Positions 44,605-54,678 of a stretch of DNA of 55,624 bases are shown here, piece by piece. The DNA is from Hyphochytrium catenoides (lineage: Eukaryota; Sar; Hyphochytriomycetes; Hyphochytriales; Hyphochytriaceae). Location of the stretch: NCBI GenBank assembly GCA_900088475.1, contig FLMG01002395.1:1-55624 (forward strand). Direction: 5' to 3'. The translations under genes were made by a program, and so were the position numbers. Within the stretch, counting starts at the first letter, position 1. Every line of letters begins with the position of its first letter. The notes under the pieces were generated by a model. The model searched no databases, was not told the DNA's origin, and saw only the letters and a program-made list of their open reading frames with translations.

Positions 44605-45520
44605 CTACAGGTTCTGTACCTGCAGCCTCTTATTCTCCTCAAGCAAGCGTAGAAACTCACTGGCTTGATTATCTGTCTGTCTCTTGACAGCGCTGAAGTA
44701 TAGAAGGGTTAGAGTACCTCAGTATCAATAAGGGTAGGTACAGGAAGATTGAAGTTGAACGCTCGAAGAGAGTAGAAAGCACCAAGGATAATAGAGGTAA
44801 GAAAGGAAGAGCTGAGAATGTAGTCACACTGAACCTGATCTCCACATCGTGCCGTCGGACTTCATCCTGCGCCCCGACCAAGCTCAGCTCCAAGCCTTTA
44901 GAAAAAGCTTCTGCTGCGGCTTTATACTGTAAGACAAAAGGCGCCGGTTAGCATCCGCCCTTGGACTCAGTTGTCCATGAACGTACCCTGCCGAGTGCAT
45001 ACAAAGCCTTTCCTTTCCGAGAGTAACCCTTAGCCCATCCTGGGTCTTGTCCTATGGCTCTCTCTGCGTCTTCAAGTGCTGCCTTCCACTTGCCTATGGC
45101 CGCAAATGCGGCCTGGATTAATAGGGTTGGACGTAGTTGTGCCATTCTGATGAGTTGATTGTTGAGAGTTTGAAGCTACAGTGACCTCACCGATCTATTA
45201 CTAAATAACACTGCAGACGGCTCATGGTCAATGCCAGCTGAATAGAGCTCAATCGCGAGCTCAAAGTTCCGGTCCTTGAAAGCTGCGTTACCGCTGCCAC
45301 GTGCCAGAAATCGGCGACCATTAGCCTCCAACTCACTCGCTCTGTTGGACTATCGGTGCTAATCTTACCTCTCCTTCCACTTTGAGTTGTCTTGGCTTGC
45401 AGGCTTGAAGCTGCCTTCAGGGATGCTTCTATTGCTTGTTTGCGGAGCAGAACCAGATAACTCCGCAGATAACCCCGAGTCGGACGACTGAGCTTCCGAC
45501 GACCCGAACAGCCAATTCAT
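44605..45520 (-). CDS. Small TPR protein, STI1/HOP TPR1-like
   Basis: Five in-frame exons give about 200 residues. The ATG at 45520 starts a Ser/Gln-rich leader (MNWLFGSSEAQSSDSG). A three-motif TPR domain follows: GNAAFKDRNFELAIELYSAG...VLFSNRS, then AAFAAIGKWKAALEDAERAI, then DPGWAKGYSRKGKALYALGR and YKAAAEAFSKGLEL. The last exon adds a helical tail (ASEFLRLLEENKRLQVQNL), stop at 44605. This matches the N-terminal TPR domain of STI1/HOP and related co-chaperones, which clamps the EEVD tail of Hsp70/Hsp90. The Asn of SNRS and the Lys/Arg of KGYSRKG, used for carboxylate clamping, are present. It lacks further STI1 domains. It is convergent with the zinc-finger gene, and its promoter faces that of SRP9. 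Confidence 0.82.
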
Positions 45521-46285
45521 GAGCTATATTAAATCGATTTTTAGGAAGACCGAAACCTAACGACGACGAAGCCACCTAGATGCGGCCTAGTGCTAAAGAG
45601 ATCAAAGGTGCCTACGAGGGCGGCGGGCCTCGGCAAGAGGCCAAGTTTTCAATCCCGATCCCGTCCTCCCACCGCATCCCAGCACGCAGATATATCCTGC
45701 TCACAGTGCAGCAATGGGAAAGCACACCCAATCTTCAAATGGCTTGCAAGTAGGGAGTGTCGACGCTCTTGATGGTGGGCAGACGGGAGGAGAAGCGAAC
45801 AGAAGGGCAAGCGTCATCTGCTCTACCCGCAGTTCTCCACGGTGATGTGAGTGATGAAGTGACGATGAAGGTCTGAAAGTTCAGACTTACTCCTACGATA
45901 ACTGACCAGCTCTCCCCCAGGAGCTGGAATGCCAATCCTAATCTTTCAGTGGTTTGGTCTCTGTCTGTACCTGGAGCTGTAGTTCTACCACTATACCAGC
46001 CTGCCAGGCTGCCAGGCTGAGCTTCCTCAGGCCATGGACGGACTCTTTCATCGGATCATTCACTCACACGCTAACAGGCCGTCAATTCTGAAGCTTTGCC
46101 TGTACTGCCCGTGCTAGGTGATGCAGACGTAACTGTGGCCTAGAGCATTAGAGTGAACTAGACAAGGGAACAGAATTGGAAGACTGTCTCAAGCGTTAAG
46201 TGACAGCCACTCATAGACTTCTTGCGGGCCCTTGACGCTCAGCTGAAGTGTCAGCATCTGGGACGCTTGCCTCTTAACCGGAGCC
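45521..46285. promoter_or_regulatory. Divergent promoter region, TPR gene / SRP9
   Basis: About 765 bp separate the two start codons, which point away from each other. No gene is recognised inside. It must contain both promoters and 5' UTRs; no core promoter motif is claimed. Confidence 0.5.
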
Positions 46286-46953
46286 ATGACAGGGGCCCCC
46301 GAATATCAAGATGAATGGGAGGAATTTGAAGCTAGAGCCAAGGCGCTTTTCCTAGAATCACCGAAGACCACCCGCGTTCTTCAGAAGTATAAGCACAAGG
46401 CAGGCCAACTTAAGGTCAAAGTGACCAATGATGTCATTGTAAGGACGAGTAGACATACCAATTAGCTTTGTTCGTGATTAGTGGTTTGGGCTGCTGCCAC
46501 CAATCGCTTTGTGATCTCTGTGTCCTTATACTCTCTGCACTTGACAGGTGTTGTCGCTCTGACATCTTTGGCTGGCAGGTTTTGAGTTGAGATCTCTCAG
46601 CCGCTCATTGCTAATGGTATACACTGCATTTAGGTACTGAAGTTCAAAACCGACGACGTAGCAGATCTCAGGAAGCTAGAAAGGTTAAATGCTTGGATAT
46701 TTAGCACGATATGCGGAGAAGAGCCGATGGCAGTTGAGTCCGAAGGTAAGATATGACTTTTCCTTGCAGACGGTTAGGCAGCGTACAATCCGGAAGAGAG
46801 CGAGTGGGTTCTTTTGGCCGAATAGGCCACACAACAGCTCGATGAAGGGGTAAAGAAGACGTCTACTGTGAAGTTTAACCTGGAGCTCCAGGTACAGCCC
46901 CAGCGCAGGACAGTTTGCCGGACAAGAAGAAGAAGAAGAAGCGCAAGAAGTGA
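46286..46953 (+). CDS. SRP9: Signal recognition particle 9 kDa subunit
   Basis: SRP9, with SRP14, binds the Alu domain of SRP RNA and gives SRP its elongation-arrest function during secretory targeting. Three exons (46286-46438, 46634-46745, 46892-46953) encode 108 residues. The N-terminus YQDEWEEFEARAKALFLESP, the strand segment RVLQKYKHKAGQLKVKVTND, VLKFKTDDVADLRKLERLN and the closing helix WIFSTICG follow the animal SRP9 pattern through its whole length. The C-terminal tail ends in a lysine/arginine run (PDKKKKKKRKK), useful for RNA contact. All junctions are GT-AG and in phase. Its 3' end is 158 bp from the end of the opposing CTF18 gene. Confidence 0.92.
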
Positions 46954-47111
46954 TCACATTAGGCTTTGGACGAGCAAGTGCTAAGCCACTGGCCTACTAG
47001 TGGCAATTCTACAGAGCAAATGTACATAGCGTTACTTGACGGAGCAGCTGGCACCTGCCCTAAAAGCTAAATATACAGTTGGTTTACTAGCGCTCCGTCG
47101 ATGGGGTGGCT

Positions 47112-50100
47112 TCATAAGAACTCAGTAATCCTCACTGGCCGACGAACGGCATTGGTAAAGCCCTCTTGGAATTTGTAGCGGACGTGCAAGTTTCTGCCGC
47201 ACAGGATGAGTCTAAAACTGATCTTTCCAAGAAAGTCAAGATACACTTACTCAGCTTTCTGAATTGCAGGACGGGTTCCAAAGCTGAAGCCTTGCTTCCT
47301 CGGTTGCCGATCCTCTTGGTTATCTTCTTCGAGTGCCGGTGTGCATACGCGCCCTGCTTTCCCCTTGTCAGTTCATAGGTTCCTGACCCTTTCTAAACTT
47401 TTGCCGTACCTGAGGCATCAGAGGCTACTCCATTAGCTTCTTTTTCCTGCAGGGAGGATGATAAGTTGCCTGTATTCTGTTGGTGGCACGGATGGGCAGT
47501 TTACCGTCTTTCGCAGCCGCTCAAGAGTTGCTTCATGGGTTATAAGCTGTAGTAATGACGGAGGAAGTTGTTGACGAGTTCGCACTTCGGCCTCGCCCAC
47601 CGTGAAATTCGCAAGTTGATCTATGCCACTAAAGCAACATGGGATCAGGGCCACATTGCACCCCGACACAGTTCAGGCGACTTACGGTTCGAGAACAAAG
47701 GTATTGCCTCCACGTGACGAGTCGAATCGCGCCGTATAAGACAACCCATGGAAGGCCATAACTGCCGCCAACCGCTTCAAGATCTTAGGAGGGAATGTTT
47801 GGTCAGTAAAGGCTCTCACTTGAGCTGTCCAAGGATATAGGCACCTGTTTTTCCATCTCATTCATAACCGTGATGTTCACATTGCGGATGTGAGGGCTGA
47901 TGATAAATAATAGATACGCAATGAAGTCTTCGACCATTGGCTGGAGTTGCCGTTTCCCGGAGTGGATGGCCAGCAGTCCATCAAGGAAGGTCCAGACAAT
48001 GTTTGATGCGCTAATACGATTGAAATGAGCCTGTACAAGAGTTATGGCGCAACGATGAGTGATACCAGCACTCAGGCGTCCACCGAGCAAGCTTACCTCT
48101 GAAATTTTCCTGGGAAACTCTATTTTGGGCCTGCTGTCGGACCTGCAATTAAAGTGCACTCCAACTATTGTCGGAGGAACGTACTGGAGCATGTGCCACT
48201 TGGAGAGGTTAGGTTAGCCACAATCACTTTTGCCGGGTGGTAAAAGGGCGCCCACCTGCTGCAAAGCGTTCGCTCTTGTTAGGCACTGGTCAGCGAAGAT
48301 CATCCAGTCGAGTGACGATGCTGTCTTCGTTCTACAATACATATCGTAAGTCTGCCGTCTAGGTCATGCAAAGACAGTAGGGCGCAGGCTTACAATGAAG
48401 GGTCCGTGTAGCGGATGCGCAGGAAGCTCTCGTGGACTCCCTCAAGGAGCTTATTTTGATCTCCAAATCCACCTATCATCTGGTATAGTCTGCCTATCTG
48501 GGCCTGCTCGCGGCTAGAGACTGACGCCATCTTCTGCTGCATCGTCGGTAATCGCTCTACTTGACGCGCTTTCTGTAAGGTTCGAAGTTACGGGATTAGG
48601 CCATGCTTCGCTCACGCGCAATGTGCTAACTATTTACCTGGAATACAGCCGACCAGGTCTCAAACAGTCCCTTCGCTTGATCCTTCTGACCTCCCTGCAG
48701 ACATGTTCAAATGGGCAACAGTAGCACGATCATCGACGGCACACAGCACTCACCCCGATATCGTCTGTAGAGATAATCTTCTCAGCATTGTAGGTGCTTT
48801 TCAGGAATTGTAGAGAGTTGAGACAAAAACGAATATCATTTTCTGCTGTGGAGCACAATAGAGACAGCGCGTTCTGCCTAATCAAAAGCTTTTCTAGCTT
48901 ACAAATGACCTGTTGTCATAGGGTAGTTAGCGTCTTCCCAGAGAAAGCTCATGATGTATGATAGCTCTAACCTTCAGTCGCTGGATCAACCGCTGGGGAT
49001 TTGTTGGTTTGAAGACCACAATTTTGGCAATCTTTCGAAGCGGCCGTAACACTGGCGAGTATTGGTCATTGCAGATGCAGACTATGGGCCGCGTCAGAGG
49101 GTGCACTGCTCGCTTGCGTTTGGATCTAGCTCGAATGGGAATGAGTCGAGCTCGCTCGGTCTAACATGTATACAAGTGACAAAGTACCCTTTGCTGTCCT
49201 CACTATCTTCAACTTCCTTCACATTCTTCGACGTTGTTGCGGACGCCATCTCAACAAGCATAGACAGAGCGTTTTTCCCTTCGCCTCCGTTCATTGCCCC
49301 GTCAATCTATCACCAACTCATTAGTCACAGTGATAGTGTCAGCCCACCGGCATCCATACCTCATCCAGAATGATCAGATTTGGCCTCTTCTCGCCATAGA
49401 CACTACGCATTTCCATGGCGTTGATGACCTAAGGAAGATCATTTCAGAGCCCTGCGACGCTATACCCGATCAAGAAATTGTCTTCCTCTTACCCTAGTCC
49501 TGAGGACCGTTGCAGACCTATCATCACTAGCATTGACTTCAACCGGGCAGTAACCGGCCTGCCTTGCACACACGTGTGCTAGGGTCGTCTTACCTAGCCC
49601 TGGGGGCCCACATATTAGCAGGATCTGTAGAAGAGATAAGGCGAGAACGTCAGGAAGATCCGCATCTTGGCAACACTCTTGGAATGTTGCACCTTTTGCT
49701 CTGGCCGTCCGTCTCCTGAAACAGCTGATGCTGGTTTCGACCCAAAGGGATTGCCATTCAGTGCCTGGAAGACGTTGGTCCCGAACACCGAGCTGTCCCA
49801 GCCCTTAATCCATTTAAGCACCTTTCAATTGACCGTTAGACAATCACTTGAGATTCCAGCGAATATTTGAATGGCTACCTCTCGATTTGTGGCTTCATCG
49901 CTGATGAGATCAGTAAATCTTACAGGGGCATACTTGTCGACCCACAAGACCCCTGAACATATAGAGCTCTTGACAGGTGATAGGGCCTTCTCGTCCTCGA
50001 CAGTTGTTGCCTTGGTTGTCTCATCCTGGTGCCTCTCCATTCTATCAAGATCACGTTGTACGTTGGCCATCAGTTTCTTATCTCTTTCCTGTCCGCAAGT

Positions 50101-50907
50101 TAGCATGATCAACGGAGAAGATTACGAGACACGACTGGCGCACCTCTTCCACTTTTCGCAGCATATCTCTAATCGGGACCTTCAGAAGCCCTTGCTTTCC
50201 GGACCGTCCCAATGCCTCTGCAGGAGCTTCTTGGGAGCTCTCAGGTTTCGAAAAGCGTACGAAAAACCTCTCTCCTTCGGTCAACGTGATGTCCATGGTT
50301 TCTCCATCCATAGGGGGTCTTGATAGTAGGTATAGGTGAGAGTCCGATAGGATCGCCGGGACGCTACTCCGAGGAGACGTCCCTCTTCCAGAAGACATGT
50401 CTTCTCGTGCCCTCTTATAGGCCGATGGGTTCTTGAGTGGGCTAGAGGCCGGCCTTCGGAGGCGCTTGTTCTCTTTACCTAATAGCGCCTCCACCTCATC
50501 TTCATCGAAGTCAGAGGCATCAGAGTCTCGAGAAGCATCTAACGCTTGAGATTTGTGTTGGGAGTTGTGGCTTGTCCCGAGTGGCGCTGCTGTCTGATTG
50601 TGCGATAATTGCTCGCGCAGGGAGGGCGTCGTGGGCTTTTGGACAGATGAGTCCTGCTGAGAGGTACATGAAGAGTTAGTGCTTGGGGCTAGCCACCGTC
50701 CCAGCCTTTCGGTCTTACCTGGACCAGGCCCTGAGAGTCAGAGGCATTGAAATCGAGTCTGCGAGGCTCTTTAATAGGCTCTTTCCAGGATGCGTCCTTC
50801 TGCTCACCCATCAACTCATTTTCTGCCTCCAGGTCTGCTTGGTATTCCAACTCCCACTCATCAAACTCCTCGACAATGTTGCCCTCATCGTCCACAATAG
50901 CCGCCAT
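47112..50907 (-). CDS. CTF18: CTF18, large subunit of the alternative clamp loader
   Basis: CTF18 replaces RFC1 in the CTF18-RFC clamp loader, which acts on PCNA at forks and supports sister-chromatid cohesion and the S-phase checkpoint. The ATG at 50907 gives [20 protein letters not shown]. After a disordered, basic N-terminal region comes [22 protein letters not shown] (the CTF18/RFC box, about 49940) and Walker [14 protein letters not shown] (about 49605), then EVNASDDRS, the Walker B-type LIILDEVDGAMNG (about 49295), and the sensor-1 region. The lid and collar exons contain [25 protein letters not shown]-type helices and [10 protein letters not shown]. The last exon ends [17 protein letters not shown] before the TGA at 47112-47114, the conserved C-terminus that binds CTF8-DCC1. 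More than ten introns are present. The reading frame also stays open just upstream of 50907, so an earlier start is possible. Confidence 0.92.
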
Positions 50908-51507
50908 GTTGCTGTGTCCCCCAGCGTCAAACCGATCAGCCTTGATGGGGCAGATGAAAGCTACCAGATCTAGCGCCCATACCCGAGAGACTGCGCTTGA
51001 TCATTGCCGAACAGTGCCGAATCTCCTCCATAAGATGATCGCTCATGAAGGCGTGAGAGCTCTGGCTTGGACTGCTTCCTGGCGCTGCTGCCCGTTGGAA
51101 CTCCCGCCAAAACTTCTTTCTGTCACTTTGTACTCGCGGGAATCCCTGTTTAGAATCCGAGCCATACTGATCTAGAATGTGAGGCGGTGTTGGATGCGCT
51201 GCGGCGCTGTGTAAGAAAGGCAAAGCCAAAAGTGTTGAAGAGTCTGTCCTCTAACATGACAGGAGCTCTGACTGTAGACAGAGATTTTCGAGACAGAAAG
51301 CTCCATAAAGCTTGCTAATCGGGTGATAGTCTGACAGCCAGACCTGAAGTCCGGGAACAGAGACGTAACTGGAGACTTTTGGCAGCAGTGGGTCCTCCTT
51401 ATGGGGACTAACTGATTGGAGGAAGAAAGCGGAGCGGCCCTACAACGTACAACCTATCGATAGACTAGCCGCTGTATGCAAAGTCCCTTTGGGAAGCTGT
51501 GCCCAAG
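50908..51507. promoter_or_regulatory. Divergent promoter region, CTF18 / SCYL2
   Basis: About 600 bp lie between opposing starts. A minus-strand open stretch at 50936-51229 has no ATG at its head and no recognised motif. It could be 5' leader or an extra CTF18 exon. Confidence 0.4.
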
Positions 51508-54500
51508 ATGTGGAAGTTCGTGAAGGAGAAAGGGCAGGAGCTCATTACACAGAATGAAATCACGGCAAAGTATGAGTTGCCGGAGGAGAGCTCCTGTTCG
51601 GGTGGCCATGAGTATCTATGGAAGATCTATCCAGCCAAGGATAAGAAGACAAATCAAGAAGTGTCTATCTGGATGTTTGAGCTAGCGGAGCTAAATAAGG
51701 TAGCCAAAGAGAATCGCGACAAGCTGAAGGATATTCTGCACAAAGAGATGAACACCTTGAAGGTGTTGCGGCACCCTCATATCCTTAAGATTGTCGAAGT
51801 GTTTGAAGAGAACAGGAAGTTTCTCGCTTTCGCAACGGAGAGAGTCTTCTGTTCGCTGGGCAACGCCAACAAGAACTATCATAACATTGCTAATGTTAGC
51901 CCGGAGCTACGGAACACAAATTTGTCAGAGTTTGAAGTCACAAGTGGTCTGATGCAGATAGGAGAGGCGCTAGGCTTTCTTCACAAGGATGCCCGGCGCG
52001 TCCACGCCAACTTGTCACCAGAGTGCATCTTTTTGACGGAGAAAGGAGTTTGGAAGATAGGAGGGCTAGGCTTTAGCCAACAGGTGGAGCTGGGTCAGAC
52101 AGTGCGGTCGGAATGGTTCAATGAGACTCATTCGCAGAGCATCCAGCGGCCGATCTATACCGTGGAGCCCAACCTTTGTTACGCTGCTCCTGAAGTGGCA
52201 GGAGGTCAACGGATGTACGGGTCCCCCGCTGATATGTTCTCTCTCGGTCTACTGACTTACGAGTTTTTGAGGGGACCGTCGGCAGGAGGACAGACTGCCC
52301 CGCTTCTAGACGTTAGAGACGGCAACCCCATGACGCATCAGTATAAAATTTCAACCCTCCACCCATTGAATTTTCCGCCGTCAATCCCTCCGCTGGTACA
52401 CAATACACTGCGCTCTTGTCTGCAACTCGGAGCTGGGGACCGATGCGATGCTAGGGGCTACCTGCAGTCGCCCTTCTTTGACAGCGGACCTATCCAGACT
52501 CTACGGCAGATACAAACTTTAATTGAACTGGACGTGGGTCGTCAAGCGCAGTATCTTGCTAGCCTTCCACCACTATTGGACCCTTTTCCTCCCCGTATTC
52601 TTCGTGACATGATTCTGCCCGCATTCACAAGCCTAACGACCAACATCGCCCTTACCCCTTTCCTCCTTCCGCCTATTTTCAAGATCGTTGAGAAGATCTC
52701 AAAGGAAGAGGTAACGTCTCAAGTCGTTCCTTTCCTGGCACCCCTCCTGAGCATTACGGACCCGCCGCAGACAATGCTAATCTTTGTACAAAACCTCAAA
52801 ATCTTGTTGGAAAAAGCCGATAAGCCATTCATTCGGGATCACGTAGTTCCTATGCTGATCCGCGCTCTGGATAGTAACATTGTGGAGATTCAGGACATGG
52901 TGCTGAAGCAACTTACCCTAGTGGCAGATCTCTTCGAGTACCACGTCCTCAAGAACAACATACAGCCACGGGTGCAGAACCTTATTCTTCAGACAACGGT
53001 GCTCTCGGTTAGGGTCAACTCGCTTATCAGCATGGCCAAGATGCATCATCTCTTTGATAAGACAGCGTTGGCAGAGGGACTGTTGCCGACGTTGAACCGC
53101 GTTCTGGAAGTCGATCGCACTCCTGCCGTCTGTATGTGTGTTGTGGGCTGCTATGATGCAGTCGGCAAAACTCTGGGTCCAGAATACATGGCCAAAAGCA
53201 TAATCCCCGCACTTACGCCACTCTTGTGGGAGAAGAAGCTAAACGGCCAGCAGTTTGACATTGTGATAACAAAAATCCAGGCGATGCTCCAGGATGTCGT
53301 GAAAGAGAGGGAGAGACAGCTTATGGAAAGTAATGCTGTGGCGGGACAGACGCAGCAGTTGGAGCAGGTTACTGGTATCTCCTCAGTGCTTAAAACCTCA
53401 CCTGTCGGCACTACGCTCTCCCCCATCTCTCAGCCAGCGGATATGTTTGCACCAAAGATTGGAGGCGGAGTTTCAGCTGCAGGGGACGAGAGGCCAGCGC
53501 CTTATAGAGACTCCGATTTCTATGGCCGAAGCGGGCCAGGCGTACCTGAGAGCTCCACCGAAACCAGGCGCTACGAAGACGATCCGTTTTACCTCAAGCG
53601 TGGACCGGAATACACTGAGAAGGACAAGCAGGAGAAGGAACGAGGAGGCGTCAAAACGAAGAACTGGAAAAGTAAGCGCAAAAGTGGAAAGAAAGATGGC
53701 ACGGACAGTGTCGACCTTCTGAGCATGCAGTCTGCCGCCACTGCTGGAGGTTCCTTGCTGGACAGCAATTCCATGTTCAATCAGCTTTCCCTCGCTGGCC
53801 AAACAACTGCTCCTCCTCCGCCCATTCCAATCAGCACGATGCCTACGTCCAGTAGTGTGGGTCCAGTACCGTCCTTCTCTAGCGCCGATGCGTTCAACAG
53901 TTCCGGAAGTAGAAATAGTTTCAGCGGTATACCTTCAGTTGGCACATCCTCAACCCCATCGGGACCTATTCCGAGTTTCAATCAGAGCCAAGGCCTAAGC
54001 TCAGTAAATCCACTAATGGGTTCGCTTTCTAGCGCCACTGGGATGGCTAGTAGCGGTCTATCTGCTGGAAGCATGCCCGGTAGTTTTGGGGGTACGTCAT
54101 TAGGCAGCAACTCAATGAACGGTATGGGCCGCAATCTTATGCCTGGCCATGCCATGAGCGGTATGAGCATGGGTAGCAGCATTGGAAGCTCAGGTATGGG
54201 TGGTATCGGCGTAGGGTCAGGTGCCATGGGGACGGCTAGCATGTTTAATGGCATGAACCTCTCGCAGCCGTCGGGGGGAGTCAGCCCAGCCGGACCTTAC
54301 GGTAGTAGTAGTCAGGGCCTCACTGGGATTGGTGTATCACCAGGAGGAGGAATGGCACAGAGCTCAATGGGAATGCAGCGCAACTCTTTCTCCTCTCAAC
54401 CTTATGGCGGCGGCGGGATGGGCCAGCCCTTGGGTACGTTTCATCCAAACCAACCCGCACCAGGGCAGTTCAATCAGTTTACCCAGCATCAGTTTCCACC

Positions 54501-54546
54501 TACAACCACCACGAAGGGAGATTTCAGCGCCTTTGATGGCTTATAA
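51508..54546 (+). CDS. SCYL2: SCY1-like pseudokinase, SCYL2/CVAK104 type
   Basis: SCYL proteins are kinase-like scaffolds of vesicle traffic; SCYL2 binds clathrin and AP adaptors at the trans-Golgi and endosomes. The first ATG (51508) gives 1012 residues in one uninterrupted frame. The kinase-like domain (about 25-330) has degenerate catalytic sites: the VAIK Lys position reads VSIWMF, the HRD motif reads RVHANLSPECI, and DFG reads GLGFS, while APEVAGG and the DMFSLGLLTYEF helix remain. This is a pseudokinase. HEAT-type repeats follow (about 350-590; for example ISKEEVTSQVVPFLAPLLSI and QDMVLKQLTLVADLFEYHVL). A basic patch (KNWKSKRKSGKKDG) precedes a long Ser/Gly/Met/Gln-rich tail ending FSAFDGL, which resembles short Phe-based adaptor-binding peptides. 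The 3' end converges on the SLC30A9-like gene, 132 bp away. Confidence 0.9.
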   Translation: MWKFVKEKGQELITQNEITAKYELPEESSCSGGHEYLWKIYPAKDKKTNQEVSIWMFELAELNKVAKENRDKLKDILHKEMNTLKVLRHPHILKIVEVFEENRKFLAFATERVFCSLGNANKNYHNIANVSPELRNTNLSEFEVTSGLMQIGEALGFLHKDARRVHANLSPECIFLTEKGVWKIGGLGFSQQVELGQTVRSEWFNETHSQSIQRPIYTVEPNLCYAAPEVAGGQRMYGSPADMFSLGLLTYEFLRGPSAGGQTAPLLDVRDGNPMTHQYKISTLHPLNFPPSIPPLVHNTLRSCLQLGAGDRCDARGYLQSPFFDSGPIQTLRQIQTLIELDVGRQAQYLASLPPLLDPFPPRILRDMILPAFTSLTTNIALTPFLLPPIFKIVEKISKEEVTSQVVPFLAPLLSITDPPQTMLIFVQNLKILLEKADKPFIRDHVVPMLIRALDSNIVEIQDMVLKQLTLVADLFEYHVLKNNIQPRVQNLILQTTVLSVRVNSLISMAKMHHLFDKTALAEGLLPTLNRVLEVDRTPAVCMCVVGCYDAVGKTLGPEYMAKSIIPALTPLLWEKKLNGQQFDIVITKIQAMLQDVVKERERQLMESNAVAGQTQQLEQVTGISSVLKTSPVGTTLSPISQPADMFAPKIGGGVSAAGDERPAPYRDSDFYGRSGPGVPESSTETRRYEDDPFYLKRGPEYTEKDKQEKERGGVKTKNWKSKRKSGKKDGTDSVDLLSMQSAATAGGSLLDSNSMFNQLSLAGQTTAPPPPIPISTMPTSSSVGPVPSFSSADAFNSSGSRNSFSGIPSVGTSSTPSGPIPSFNQSQGLSSVNPLMGSLSSATGMASSGLSAGSMPGSFGGTSLGSNSMNGMGRNLMPGHAMSGMSMGSSIGSSGMGGIGVGSGAMGTASMFNGMNLSQPSGGVSPAGPYGSSSQGLTGIGVSPGGGMAQSSMGMQRNSFSSQPYGGGGMGQPLGTFHPNQPAPGQFNQFTQHQFPPTTTTKGDFSAFDGL

Positions 54547-54678
54547 AGATAATAATGATAGCATTCAAGCCCATGATGCCATCTAAGTTCTTTACGAAGA
54601 CCCTTGCCTATTCACCTCTCCCCTGGTGTGATAATTGGTATTGTTTATTCCTCTCTTATAATCCAGACAACTGTCTGG

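Noticed and set aside
50936-51229. Minus-strand frame upstream of CTF18 as a separate gene
   Set aside because: It begins without ATG and has no recognised family. It more likely belongs to the CTF18 leader or is non-coding.
53027-54254. Minus-strand frames inside SCYL2
   Set aside because: Antisense shadows of a well-supported 1012-residue gene.
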